Below, piece after piece: positions 1 to 11,499 of a DNA stretch of 64,000 nucleotides. Origin of the DNA: Cladobotryum mycophilum (lineage: Eukaryota; Ascomycota; Sordariomycetes; Hypocreales; Hypocreaceae); contig CM071591.1 of the NCBI GenBank assembly GCA_036429605.1, positions 1,736,001-1,800,000 of the forward strand, read 5' to 3'. A program made the position numbers and the translations under genes. Position 1 is the stretch's first letter. Every line of letters starts with the position of its first letter. The notes beneath the pieces are model-generated. The model did not search any database, was not told the DNA's origin, and saw nothing but the letters and a program-made list of their open reading frames with translations.

Positions 1-687
1 AACTGGCCAAAAATTGTCGTGAGCCCGTCGACATCGTAGTCGTCCGGGATATTTTGGAGGAACAAGATTTTGTTAGGTGGTAGATACTCATCCGGCACTA
101 CAGCAGATGTTGTCACGCTGGTTGACTTCAAACCTGATGGCCTTGCTGACTTTGATGGTCGACTGTCGCTGCCAACACCCGTGGCTCTCTTGAGTTGTCT
201 CTGCTCATCAGCCGCCTCCAGTGCCTTTCGTTTATCTGATTCCAAATTAGCCGTTTTATCCAAGTCATAATACCATTCCAAATGATTACCTTTTTCTGCC
301 TGTCGGTGCCGCTTGTGAACATCAAGCTCTTCGCTGGTGCCATTCATCTCCACTGATTTGTCACTTCGGGTCCTAGCCAAGGCGATTTTCATGGGTTTTC
401 CGAAGACTTCAAACCCCTGTACTTCCTCGATAGCCTCATGCGCGGACTCCGGATTGTCGAAAACAATAAAGGCTTGACCTTTAGCCTTGACATTTCTCTT
501 GGCTATGATATCGACAACATTGCCGAACTCCGAGAATATGGTTTTCAATGCATCCGTAAGAATCTCAGGCCTTACGCGTTCTTCCAGATTTTGAACGTAA
601 ACACTGCAGAAAGTATCAGCACATACCATTACATGACGTGTCGAAGTGCAATGACACGCACGTTGATACGGGTAATTCAGCAGCCAT
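1..687 (-). CDS. U1A/U2B''-type spliceosomal snRNP protein (RRM protein), 3' end beyond the window
   Basis: The reverse strand encodes a two-RRM protein of the U1 snRNP A / U2 snRNP B'' family, which binds a stem-loop of U1 or U2 snRNA in the nucleus. I infer three exons in the window: 687-662, 603-290 and 235 to beyond base 1. The introns are 661-604 (GTGCGT...CAG, 58 nt) and 289-236 (GTAATC...CAG, 54 nt), with TGCTGAT and GGCTAAT branch sites. The start MAAELPVST leads directly into RRM1, with RNP2 (VYVQNL) and RNP1 (KGQAFIVF), followed by the family-typical FGKPMKIALARTRSD. A charged linker follows, then the start of RRM2 (NKILFLQNIPDDYDVDGL) at the window edge. U1A and U2B'' cannot be separated here; many fungi have a single U1A/U2B''-like gene. 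It is divergent from the synthetase gene, with about 2.9 kb between the two starts. Confidence 0.9.
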
Positions 688-3577
688 GATGCTCGTCTTG
701 ACGGTTCGAAGACCAGAGAGCAGAGGGCAGAGAGACGAAATCTAATGTTTCCAATCACGAGAAAGCAAGAAGCGCCTCATGGTTTCAGCCATCGATATTC
801 ATCATTGATATGCAACCAGTCCATATAAGCGAATTACCGGGGTCTTATGTAAGATTTCTTCCATCACACCAACTTGCATAATTTGCACTAAAGTACAGGT
901 TAATCATCATAAATACCATTGCATAAAATATAATTACGTAATAGGTACATACCCAAGAACACAATCGGTAGAATACCTACGTAAATTTACTGATAGTTCC
1001 TTGTTATAAAAAAGGAGCCTTTTGAGGCGCCTTTGGTTTGCATTCGGATTTCTTCTTCTGCAAACTGAGCTGAGGCTGGCGCAACAAGCATCTAAAAGTA
1101 TGAAGTACAGTTGAACATAGCTCCTAGCTTAGAGCATTGAGACAAATTCTAAGTCAAATGTAATATTCCAGAGATTGCGCGGCAGCCGTTTCTGCCGGCG
1201 TAATTACGGGTGGTGTTTTTGTTAGTGTAAAGTACTCTGTGAAAGTATCTAGTAGCTGCGGAAGGCTGATGTGGGCTTGCAATAGCCCTCGTTATGTAAT
1301 AACGGCATGCAGAGATGTAGTTAAGGTGCCGAGATAAGCTTGAAAGCACAATCATAAGCTTGTTCAGGTCAAGCGAATCAGGTACCGATCGACGTGGGTG
1401 GCATCTCCACCCTGGTCGCAAACTGCTCTCCCAAAATGTCCATGCCTCGGAGATCGACCATACCTACCAGACTCGGAAAACAACGCCTATCAATGAGTAT
1501 GACGAGACTGCCGATACTCGGTTTATTGGGAAGGTTGCATTTTGCCTAAAACGCATTGATATCAAGTGTGAAGAAGACAATGCAACGTCTCTATGTGGAA
1601 AAGTGCCGGCTATGTTACCGTGACTAGACGGTGCCATTGGTTGAGAGTCATGTCCTACACATTACCCAAGTTGGGCGTGCAGGTGGATACGAGGGAGATT
1701 TTCTAAGACAAGGACCCTCAGCCCTCGAGAATTGGTCAAGGGAAAGAAAATCCTTGAGTACCTACCTAGTGTAGATAGTCAACGGTAGATCAAAAGTACA
1801 TAATGATTGAACAGAAAAGGGTTGAAATAGATGGGAGGTAAGCCAGTGCGATATATCTACGGAGCATGCAGGTGGTTAATTGATGTTTACCGGCTAGGTT
1901 TTCTTATGCAAACATTAGCACTATCTATAGTAAGAAAAGCTGTGTTTAGTTTAACTGTGCACAGTTCTGATATTTAGCACTATGCTTCCAACTGCCGGGC
2001 AAGGGGGAGAACGAGGCTTTGACGCCAGACACAGGTGGAGCTTGAGCATGGGCTTTTTTTCCTTCTCCCAATTGTGATCAATTTCGCCAAAATTCCGCGA
2101 CCCATTATCCACAGCCACTTATATTTCGATCAGCAATACGTCACTGATGCCACTTACGGTGAATCACGAACACTACCATCGGCTCCTTCAGGCTGTGCAC
2201 AACACCATAACCCCGATGTTCAGGGGCAGTCTTGAATCTAGAATCTTCAAAGCGCGGGAGAATTCTGCAGCAAAGTGGCTACGATGACACGGCATATTTT
2301 CACAACTTCCATGGCTTGCTTGGCGGGCATTTCGAAGGAATACATACCCTTAGCATATGTATGCAAGGCACGGATGACCAACGGACCTCGTATTTTCCAC
2401 CTACGTTGCTATGACCCTCGGGAATACTTGACGGCACACGGGGTAGTGCCCTCTGGCATGGATCGTCGTATCAAGTTGCATTTAGCTATCAATTGAAGCC
2501 GTCAACGATCTGCCCAAAGTGATAAGAAAGAGTTCTCTAAGCGGATGCTGGGGAAACAAGGAACGTATCTTCATTCCTGTCAAACCGACGATCTCATGAC
2601 TTTATCAACTGGTGCGTCCGGCACCTGTGTGGGTCTGCGTTCCGGCCGCACCGGGTCCTCCCTGGCTAGTTCTTACGCAGATTGGGCTCGCCAGTTGCCT
2701 ATAATGGAGACCAGATTGCTTCTCTTTGCGAACCACTCACGGGATTTCTTGCTCTAGGCAATTTCCCATGTTACCTCACCCACAGACACAGCCACCATTG
2801 AAGGTGTGACTGGTGATCAAAATGCACTGGGATACCCGAAACCGGACTTTCCGGGGGGCAGTTCAGAGTACAGGCCCCTTCCGAGACATGGGAGATGGAT
2901 CATCATTAGGTAGGTATGAAACTGATGATTGCATAGCGGCATAATCTTGTCATATGTATCAGACTTCAATTGGTACCATGGGTTTAATTCTAGACATGTC
3001 TCGTCTTTATTACTCATTTTTGATACGATACCCACCTCAAGGTAGCATCAAAACAAGCTTACGATCCCACATTTGATGATACAAAAACTCTCCTGGAGAT
3101 CAGGATCGTCATTTATGCTAAACTTTATCGAATTATTGGCCCAACCCGCTGATATCCAAACGAGACGTTCCACACATCATTCTTTTGATGGCAACGTATG
3201 ACGGATCAATCGCACAATAGGTAAGGCCTCTATCCCGCAACTGGCATGTGTTTTGTTGGTGAGAGCTATTCTGTGTCGATCTGTGGTCGATCCAAGTTTC
3301 TTCGACAATTCAACCACCTTTCCCTCGCGATGCAGCATTCAGAGACATACCTGTGGGCTTAAGCAGGGGTGCGATGATGCGCATGTATACGAAACCCTGC
3401 CACAACCAGTGGGTATATCTTTGAACATAAAGCCCGTTGCCTCCCTCAACCTATCTCGTTAACACAATCGCTCTGCAAGCATTGCATATAGTCTTCTTCC
3501 AGTATCTTTCGCAGGCGATTGTATCTCGGAACCACTGACGCAACCTTTTGGGTGATTGCAAGGCTCATCCTTTCGGT
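688..3577. other. Gene-poor intergenic region between two divergent genes
   Basis: Normal base composition, but no ORF with recognisable protein features. Short ORFs (up to about 90 codons) on both strands show no domain, no intron-exon continuity and no plausible codon pattern, so I do not call them. A small imperfect hairpin (AAAGGAGCC / GGCGCCTTT) lies near 1012-1035. The region must contain the promoters of the snRNP gene (left) and the synthetase (right), and any cluster regulator sites, none of which I can identify with confidence. Confidence 0.5.
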
Positions 3578-6500
3578 ATGGACTCGGAACCGCTATTTCA
3601 GGGACTTCCGACCCTGTTGCGCGGTCTATCTGATCTGCCGCCTTCTCAAGTGAAAGCGTCGGGTCAGTTTCAGAGCCTTCGCAGGTTTCAAGGCCAGAAA
3701 GACCAAATCCTAGCGTCAATTCCTTATACACATCATCCCATAGAACGCACACTCGGTCTCCTCCATCTCATATTAACAGAAATTCCGGGACCCTGGCCGA
3801 CAATCCCTCTCATCACGACCTACACTAGACTTTCAAAACTGCTTCCAGAAGAAGTCAAATCGAACCCGGATAGCGAGCAGGCTCAGCTAGCTCGTGCTAC
3901 CTGCCAACTTGTTAAGAAGTCATACAATTCCTTTGCAGACTTTTTGAGTTGCGAATCGCGACCAGCTTTACGATCAGTAACTCCAGAAAACTTTATCACA
4001 CACAAAGGACTTCATGATTTTGTCAAAAATTTTCAACTGCCAGTCAAAGACAATGGAAGGAAGCCTGCTGTTGCCATTGCGTTGCCCAATGGGCCGCTTC
4101 TGGCCGCAGTGTGCGTCGCAGTCACAACATACTACACATCAGCGCCTATCAACCAAGCGACAGGTCCAGGACAGTTTCGCGCCGACATAACACAAGCTGG
4201 AGCACAATTCATCTTAACTACGGCAGATGACTGTGAGAGGCTAGGTCTAACAGAACCTTGGGTTGCCGAAGCGGGCATCTTGGTCTGTCTTGTAGACTGG
4301 AAAGGCAACGATCAGATTACCATTACTAACATTGACGGTACATCGCTGCCCCCTTCATCTGCCCTCAGAAAGCCCAATCAGGCAGATGATTTTGCATTGA
4401 TTCTTTTCACAAGCGGAACTTCGGGAACAAAAAGGTTGTTCCTCTCACTCTCCACTCGATCATTGCTGGCATCACGTTTGTGATGGAATCCTGGGCTCTA
4501 AGTTCAACTGACATATGCTTGAATATGATGCCTCTCTATCATGTGTAAGTCAAAGGAAGCCCCATGTCATCTTGCATCAATCTGACTCATTCAATAGTGG
4601 CGGCTTGGTGAGAAATATATTTGCGCCAATCTTCTCTGGAGGCTCTACCGTTTGCTGCCCCGCGTTTGATCCCAATCTTTTCTGGGATGTGGCTGAGGAT
4701 ATCCAGCCAACCTGGTACTATGCATCACCGTCAATGCACTCCGTCATACTAGCCGAAGCATCAGCCCGACCCCAAGCGCTTCAGAAGAGTAGGATTAGAC
4801 TTGCGTGTAATGCGGCAGGAGGTCTTCTCCCATCATTAGCGTGTCAACTACGCGATACGTTCAACTGCACCGTACTGCCGAGTTATGGCATGACAGAGTA
4901 CGTAAAATCGTTCCATGTCTGCGCTGCACGGCCCCACCACCCGAGTTAGCTAACAAGTACATCAGGTGCATGCCTATAACAACGCCTCCTATTGATTATC
5001 GTTTGGACAGAGAGGGCACGTCCGGTGTCAGCACTGGGCCAGAACTAACGATTCTAGACTGGTCGGATGAAACAGTGCCGCACGGATCTGTTGGGAGGAT
5101 CTGTGTCCGTGGCGAGCCTGTCTTTCCAGGGTACTTGAGACCTGATGGGACTTTGGACAAATCTCCATTCAATGTACGGGGCTGGTTTGATACTGGTGAT
5201 CTCGGATACATGGACAAGGATGGATACCTCTATATCACCGGAAGAAGCAAAGAGGTGATTAATAGAGGTGGTGAGTTGATCTCCCCATTCGAAGTCGAAA
5301 ATGCCATTATGTCCGCAGCCTTGTCAGAGGCATCGCCCATCAGTGGTCGAGTGAGCGCAGTACTGGCCTTCTCAGCTCCTCACAATGTTCTACAAGAGGT
5401 TGTTGCTGTTGCGCTGATTCCATCTGCGAACGCGCCACGTATTGATCTTAGAACGCTGCACAAAGCGCTGCGATCGTCTTTACAGCAGGTCAAGTGGCCA
5501 GTCTTCATTACATACATGGATGACTTGCCCAAGAAAAACAACAAGGTTCTACGTATAAAACTTGCGCAGCGTCTTGGGATGCCAGAACTTACTGATGACA
5601 CACCGTATCTATCGAGACACTGGCAAGCAATATGCCCCCTGGAGACACAGACCTATCCGTTCCGATTGAATCATCTCCTTGTTCAGTTGACTACAAGGAC
5701 TTGTCTAGATGTCTAGACACGGTGGTTCCTGTCAACTTCAGACACCACAATCGGCAAAAGCCTGATAGCTCTGTGGAATTATTCGTGGCTCCAGCAGGGC
5801 TCAAGACCCACGGATTAAAACCTCAGTTCGCCGAGGAGATGAAAGAACAGTTGTCTAGAACCATTCACAATTACATGATTCCAGAGCGTGTTCATCTACT
5901 GCCTGAACCACTGCCTCGTGTCGATTGCGGTAACGTCGATGACACCGCGCTGGATGCAGTCCTGCAGGCGCTAGACGGGTCATCTCTAGAGAAGCTTGAA
6001 GCATCCACTGAGGGTAAAGTCACAAAGACATTCGCTGATATTCTATCGCGTTCCCCCAATGATATTCCCCTTGATGTTGATTTCTTTGGTCTCGGAGGAG
6101 ACTCACTCAGGGCTGGGCGGCTGGTTTCGTCTCTCCGCTCGACTTTCAATATTCAACTCCCGATTGGCATTGTCTTCAACCAAGGAACGGTGACTGCGAT
6201 TGCCACTCACATCGACACGGTTTTGAAATCGATGCCCGCTACTGTTCAAGAGGATCCTGTCTTTGGCTGCGAGACGACGTATAGTTCAACCAACCCCTTC
6301 CTCATGCTTCTTCAACTAGTCCCCATCGTCATCATTTACCCAATGAGGCGTGCTTTCCAGTGGACCACGTTCATTGTAGCTCTGAGCTATGTTCAAACTT
6401 GGCCAACGAGTCAACACGTATTGGGTCGGTTGTTCAACGTTACACTCTGTATCATGTTAGCACAGATCATGATTGGGTGTATTGCACCTTTTGTAGGCAT

Positions 6501-8784
6501 TTTTGCCAAATGGGTGATTATTGGTCGATATCGCGAGGGGCTTTATCCAATGTGGGGTTCATATCATACCCGTTGGTGGATGGTACAGAAGATTGTGAGC
6601 ATTTGCGGCAAGGGCATCTTCAATACAACCGACACGACAAAGCGAATCTACCTACTTTTAATGGGTGCAAAGATTGGAAAGAATGTGAAGTTGGCTGGTG
6701 CGTCACTTGGCGAGTGGGATCTGCTTGACATTCGAGACGGTGCCAGTCTCACGCGTTGTATATGTCGCCCATTTGCTGCAGAAGGAAATACAACGATGTA
6801 TCTGGGACGCATTGTCATCGGGGAAAACAGTTCGGTTGGAATGGCATCCATCATTGCAGCTGGTTCGGAGGTTCCTCCTGATACGTGTATCGGTCCCAAT
6901 TCATCGAGCTGGGAGTTGCAAGATGCTGATGAAACAAATCGAGACTTGTCTCCAAGCAGAGCCCCAAAACCGCATTGGCTGCTTACCTGCCTCTTCACCC
7001 TTCCTCTGACCTTGATCGCCTGGTTCTTGTCACTGCTTCCCTGGATTGGTGGTCTTATCGGTATGGTGTTGAAACTGCCTTCACTCATGTCCTCGCCACT
7101 TCGCGATATTCTGGATTGGTTTACGGATCCTGAGCGTATTGGATATCATTACCTTGCCCTCATACTCCGATGTTTCTTCAGTCCTTTCATCCTATTTGCA
7201 TTGGCTGTTATAATAAAGCTCACTTTGGATGTTATGTTCGGTCCACTAGTCTCTGGTCCAGCAAATGGTCAGGGCACCATCAACATTTGGAGAGCGTCAT
7301 TGATTAAGACACTAATGCCCACATCACGATTGCATGATATGACAGGCTTGTTTGGACAGCATTACGAAGCTACTTCAATTGCCCTCCGCATGCTCGGCGC
7401 CAAGATTGGCAAGCGCGTCTACTGGCCTGGGACAGGACCTGTAATAGGAGACTATCATCTTCTAGACATCGGGAATGACGTTGTTTTTGGATCGCGTGCT
7501 CATCTCATTACATCGGATGGTACTGGTTCTGAAAAGATCACCGTTGGGGATCGCGCCATGATTGCCGATCGTGTGTGTCTCTTGCCTGGTGTTGATATTG
7601 GTGAGCATACGACGATGGGGTCGGGTGCCTTGACACGTAGGGGCAATACGTACCCAACAGGGGCTACTTTTGTGGGTTCTAAAGGAGGCGATGCCGTCTA
7701 CCTTTCTTCAAGCCAAAGAACCTCCCAAGAAAAGCCAAAGAGCCGTATCCGTCATATGAGCAGTGATGACACGTTGAATGGGAAACATGCTGTCTCTAAG
7801 AATCAACGGACTCGTGGCCAAATTCAGCACATGAGCAGTGACGAAACACTTGCCGAATCACGGCATTCTAAGGCAAAGCGAGATCCCAAGCACTACGACC
7901 AGAAACCGGATCCTTCTGCAACTATCGACAGTGATTCGGATGAAACTACAAATGGCATATCCAATACCGACAATCTCTCACCATTCGGACGTGCCTTTTA
8001 TCTTAAGCAGGCACCCTACCGTGTGCTGGGTCCTCTTACTATATTCTGCTATTCTTCTTTTATCACGATCTTTACGTCATTTTATTGGAACATTGCAAGC
8101 GTTTCATCTATTCAAATTGTTGATCTCATTTTGAATCACCATATTTCTCGAACCACAAGTTTCTGGTATCAAGTTGCCATTCTTTATCTATTATCTTGGG
8201 CTGCAACTGCTGTGCTTGCGACTGCTCAGGCCATTCTAGCATTAGCCATTGTCATTGGGGCAAAATGGGCCCTTTTAGGGCGACGAACACCCGGCAATTA
8301 TGACTGGGATAAGTCACCATATTGCCAGCGTTGGCAGATTTTCCTTTCCATTGAAAAGCTAAGGAGACACTGTTATCGTGGCCAAGGCGTCCTAGGACTT
8401 CTCACTGGGACCAACTGGATTGTTCTCTACTTCCGAGCTCTTGGAGCCAAGATAGGCAAGGATTGTGCCCTTTTCGCCAATGGAAGTCCTAGCCTCATGT
8501 TCACAGAGCCTGACCTGATCACACTTGGTGACCGTGTGACCATTGATGATGCCAGTGTCGTGGCTCATATTAACACGCGTGGAAAGTTTGACCTGAACAG
8601 ACTGGAGATTGGCGACAGATGTGTAATGCGGACTGGTAGCAGGCTGCTGAGCGGTGCTACTATGAGGGACGATAGCTGCCTATTAGAGCATACTCTGATT
8701 ATGGGAGGTGATATTGTCGAGAGCAAGTGGACAATGCAAGGTTGGCCAGCTGAGAAGTTTTCTGGCCAGCGAGTCAAGATCTAG
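3578..8784 (+). CDS. Pls-like (epsilon-poly-L-lysine synthetase type) membrane NRPS: A-T-[TM-LbH]x3, with two frameshifts
   Basis: Single-module synthetase resembling bacterial and fungal epsilon-poly-L-lysine synthetase (Pls): the adenylation domain activates an amino acid, the carrier Ser holds it, and membrane-embedded C-terminal units make the isopeptide chain. Introns: 4545-4597 (GTAAGT...CTGAC...TAG) and 4898-4965 (GTACGT...GCTAAC...CAG). A domain: A3 LFTSGTSGTK (about residue 277), PLYHVGG across intron 1, A5 YGMTE across intron 2, A7 WFDTGDLG, A8 GRSKEVINRGGE, A10 LPKKNNKVLR. Carrier motif DFFGLGGDSLRAG, Ser about residue 803. Then three repeats of hydrophobic segments followed by hexapeptide beta-helix blocks, each opened by GAKIGK (about residues 990, 1233, 1582). 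No canonical HHxxxDG condensation domain and no thioesterase. One base is missing in an A run near 4428-4433 and one in a C run near 5635-5639; with both allowed for, the protein would be about 1,695 aa. Lysine as substrate is inferred from architecture only. Confidence 0.85.
4428..4434 (+). other. Frameshift 1 in the synthetase (five-A run after the A3 motif)
   Basis: Right after LFTSGTSGT the frame changes from that of 3578 to the -1 frame, in which coding continues with VVPLTLHSIIAG up to PLYHV at intron 1. The change falls at a run of five A; six A would keep the frame. No GT-AG intron that spares the conserved coding around it explains the shift. Confidence 0.7.
5635..5640 (+). other. 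Frameshift 2 in the synthetase (five-C run between A and carrier domains)
   Basis: Downstream of the A10 lysine motif the reading frame moves by one base in the same direction as at the first site. The change falls at a run of five C just after LSRHWQAIC; six C would keep the frame into the long 3' ORF. No GT-AG intron is visible here. The long ORF beginning with an ATG at 5632 is therefore a continuation, not a separate gene. Confidence 0.65.
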
Positions 8785-9442
8785 GAAGAACAAGAAATCT
8801 TATTAAGGCATCTATTATGGGATAGAGGAATGCAGTTATTATTCTGGGTGTTTCATTTCATGTATAGACATAGACGATCCATAGAACTTTCATGTGACCA
8901 CGCACAGTTATTGATACCATTAAGCTGTGCTTTCCATTTATTGCGGGAAATCTTGCTTATAAATCCATTGGCGTAAACCATTTTACTAGGTCACTGAACT
9001 ATTTGGATTCTGCCAAGATTTTTCTCGGATATTCGAGGACTCGTTCATAAGGAAACCATTTAAAAGTCAAGGAATCGCCCCCTCTATCCTATGTGCAATT
9101 GGAGTGGTTATCGTAGCTTAAATATGTCCTAGTGAAAAAGAAGAAAGTGGTGATAGAGAGCACTGTTAAATGCAGGTTTGAAATCACATATCAATCTATG
9201 GTCCTTTTTCTTCTAGCATATATAATTGGAGGATATATCAACATCGCAGGTCTCTGACAAAACTGCAAGATATGAACTAGAGAGATATTAGGAGCCTAGA
9301 GAAAGCGACAAAGACTAAGGGGCAATAAAGGAAGGAATTCATGGCAATAAACCAATACCTAGGAATAACGGAAACCGAGTTGTAGATCCAGAGCGTCATA
9401 TGTATGGAGTATGTTGCGGCAGTATCCTTTTCTCCCACATAG
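8785..9442. other. Intergenic region between convergent genes
   Basis: The synthetase (+) and the unknown-function gene (-) converge here. The stretch is moderately AT-rich and presumably holds both 3' UTRs and polyadenylation signals. I see no ORF, repeat or RNA gene in it. Confidence 0.5.
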
Positions 9443-10468
9443 CTAGGTGGGCAACGCTTGATCAGGGCCCCAGTCGATCGATTCCATTACATTACCTTTG
9501 CCCTCCATCACTGCCTCTAGCTTGTCTTCTACCGTAACCCAGCCCTGCCTTTTCTGGGAAATGACATATCGAATAGGATCCCTCCATTCCCTCCACCAGA
9601 TCTCCTCGGTCTGGACTAAACAACGACGACCAGGTTCTCCATTCTTGGTGTTTGCAAATGGCCAAACAGCTTTAATGACTTCATACTTGTTCTTTCCAGA
9701 GAAGATACTGGTGACATTTGTAAAAAACTGGTTGACTTTATCTGGATTTTGAATGACGACTCGGTTATGCGTAACCGGAAAGGTAACATCAACAGCTCCA
9801 CGATAGTTCAGCGATGCTATCAGTGTGCGGATTTGACCTTCAAGCCAGCTAACATCGAGGTTTGCCACGACACGTTCCAGTGTAAAAGACTTCACATTTG
9901 CTGTATCCTGCACAAAACGGCGGCACCACTCCTCTACTCCGCCCTCGCCAACCTCAGGTAATACATCCGATTTGGCTCCACCACGGAACGCAAATTCACC
10001 GTTGCCGACGCAGCGAGTGTAGTTCAGGCGCAGACGCTGGTCATCCGGGACCAGAAGACTCATTAAATTTAGGTGAATGTCGAAATCAACCTTTCGGCCA
10101 CGAGTGCCATGAATGCGTATCTGGGGCTTGGGTGGCACTGATGCCTGTGCTCGAATAAGCGACACAAGGGCACTGACATTGGTCGATAGGTGCTCAGCTT
10201 TGGATAACAATATCGTGGAATCACTTGATAATTTAAATAGAGGCGGAGAATAGAGTCTATAATCAAGCCTCGGCAATCCTGGATAACATGGGAATTCCTT
10301 GTGCGTGGTTGTTGCAGATGTGTTGGTCTCACTATCCAGCTCAGCCAGAGAGGGGCTCGAATAGGGTGGAGGGCGCACAACCTCCAGTCCCTCTGAGTCG
10401 GGAGTCATTGGTGAATCCCGCGGGTTTATCAAGATTGGTTGTCTACCTTTCTCCATGGTCCGTAACAA
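9443..10468 (-). CDS. Conserved-looking fungal protein of unknown function (341 aa)
   Basis: An intronless ORF of 341 codons with normal composition and a confident coding pattern. I do not recognise a named domain. The N-terminal 60 residues are Pro/Ser-rich and probably disordered (PPPYSSPSLAEL), followed by an ordered core from about LPRLDYRLYSPPLFKLSSD to the C terminus with many aromatic and charged residues (WWREWRDPIRY, KVNQFFTNV). There is no signal peptide, membrane segment or Cys/His metal motif, so a soluble intracellular protein is likely. Two in-frame starts exist (MLRTMEKG); the second Met, four codons on, is an equally good start. It is the last normal-composition gene before the AT-rich block, with its promoter only about 140 bp from the boundary. 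There is no sign that it belongs to the synthetase pathway beyond adjacency. Confidence 0.8.
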   Translation of the reverse strand: MLRTMEKGRQPILINPRDSPMTPDSEGLEVVRPPPYSSPSLAELDSETNTSATTTHKEFPCYPGLPRLDYRLYSPPLFKLSSDSTILLSKAEHLSTNVSALVSLIRAQASVPPKPQIRIHGTRGRKVDFDIHLNLMSLLVPDDQRLRLNYTRCVGNGEFAFRGGAKSDVLPEVGEGGVEEWCRRFVQDTANVKSFTLERVVANLDVSWLEGQIRTLIASLNYRGAVDVTFPVTHNRVVIQNPDKVNQFFTNVTSIFSGKNKYEVIKAVWPFANTKNGEPGRRCLVQTEEIWWREWRDPIRYVISQKRQGWVTVEDKLEAVMEGKGNVMESIDWGPDQALPT

Positions 10469-10540
10469 CGATTTGGAGAATGGTGATAGAAAGCGATACA
10501 GCGGCGGGACAGCGGTGATGGGTGTACAAAGTTAGAATGC

Positions 10541-10557
10541 CCCACAATCATTGTGGG
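10541..10557. promoter_or_regulatory. Perfect palindrome upstream of the 341-aa gene
   Basis: CCCACAAT-C-ATTGTGGG is a perfect inverted repeat with 8-bp arms about 75 bp upstream of the start codon of the minus-strand gene, in its promoter. The arms contain ATTGT, which resembles but does not match a CCAAT box. A binding site for a dimeric regulator is possible; this is inference. Confidence 0.3.
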
Positions 10558-11499
10558 CTGATGCTTGGTATACATTGATTGGTGAGGTGCTCAGTAGCCT
10601 AAGTCTTGTAATAAACTTAACTTTACTTAATCTTGTAAGACTTTTATTTAGTCATTTAAATTATTATTTAATAATTATTAAATTTTTATGATAATAAATT
10701 CAAAAGTTATAATTGTTAATATATTAAGTATAATATAATCCTAAAAACAGTTAAATGCGTAATATAATAGATGTATAAGGTAATCCTGTATAAGTTATAT
10801 ATTTTATATATAATAGTTAAATGTAAAAGCTTTAGTTTATGTATAATATAATAGTTATATTTTTTTTACTTATTTAGTGATTTCATAAGGTATTAGTATA
10901 TAAAGTATAATATATATGTTTTTAGGAAATTATAAATTTTGTTTTAAGAATAAAATATTTATATAATAATATACTTTACTATAGCCCTATAGCCCTGTTA
11001 ATTAGAATACTAATAATAGTAAGAGACTGTGTTAAACTAGGCGCAATATATAATAACCTCTTATGAAATAATAAAGTACTTATTATTTAATGATATAAGT
11101 AAAATATTAATTAAATAATTAAATAATATTACGTTTAGTTATTTAAAACCTAATTATTTTTACTTCTTAGTCTTATTTATATATGTAAATTCTTTTTACA
11201 TATAATAATTATATATATAAGTAATTGTAATATTAAGTATTATTAAAGAAAAGGAATTTATTAATTTATAAGTAATTATAAAGCTATAAGTAGTTAAATA
11301 AAATCTAATGTTTAAAAGACTTTATTATTGAATTTAGTTTATTATATATTATAATAAGAAATATATTATTTAAAAAATATAAGTAGGTTTAGATTTAGTA
11401 ATATTAGTTATTTAAATGTTTATTTTAATAATATAATTAAAATTCTTTTTTAAAGAATAAATCTTTATGACTTGTTTAATTATATATAACTTTTAATTT

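Noticed and set aside
70..689. Plus-strand ORFs at 70-270 and 438-689
   Set aside because: They lie antisense to the snRNP exons, where the reverse strand gives a clear RRM with consensus introns.
1012..1035. Hairpin AAAGGAGCC/GGCGCCTTT, resembling a bacterial terminator
   Set aside because: The context is eukaryotic; it is a single weak hairpin with one mismatch and no adjacent gene end.
1149..3462. Several ORFs of 60-90 codons in the intergenic region
   Set aside because: Overlap each other on both strands, lack recognisable motifs, and have no intron-exon continuity; treated as chance ORFs.
4435..4502. Intron at the first frameshift (GT at 4435 to AG at 4502)
   Set aside because: It would delete VVPLTLHSIIAG and following residues, which are typical coding of adenylation domains, and has a poor donor.
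5632..8784. Independent gene starting at the ATG at 5632
   Set aside because: The ATG is in the linker between A10 and the carrier domain; upstream coding in the adjacent frame and the domain order show a frameshifted continuation.
9749..10518. Plus-strand ORFs across the 341-codon gene
   Set aside because: Shadows of the long minus-strand ORF.
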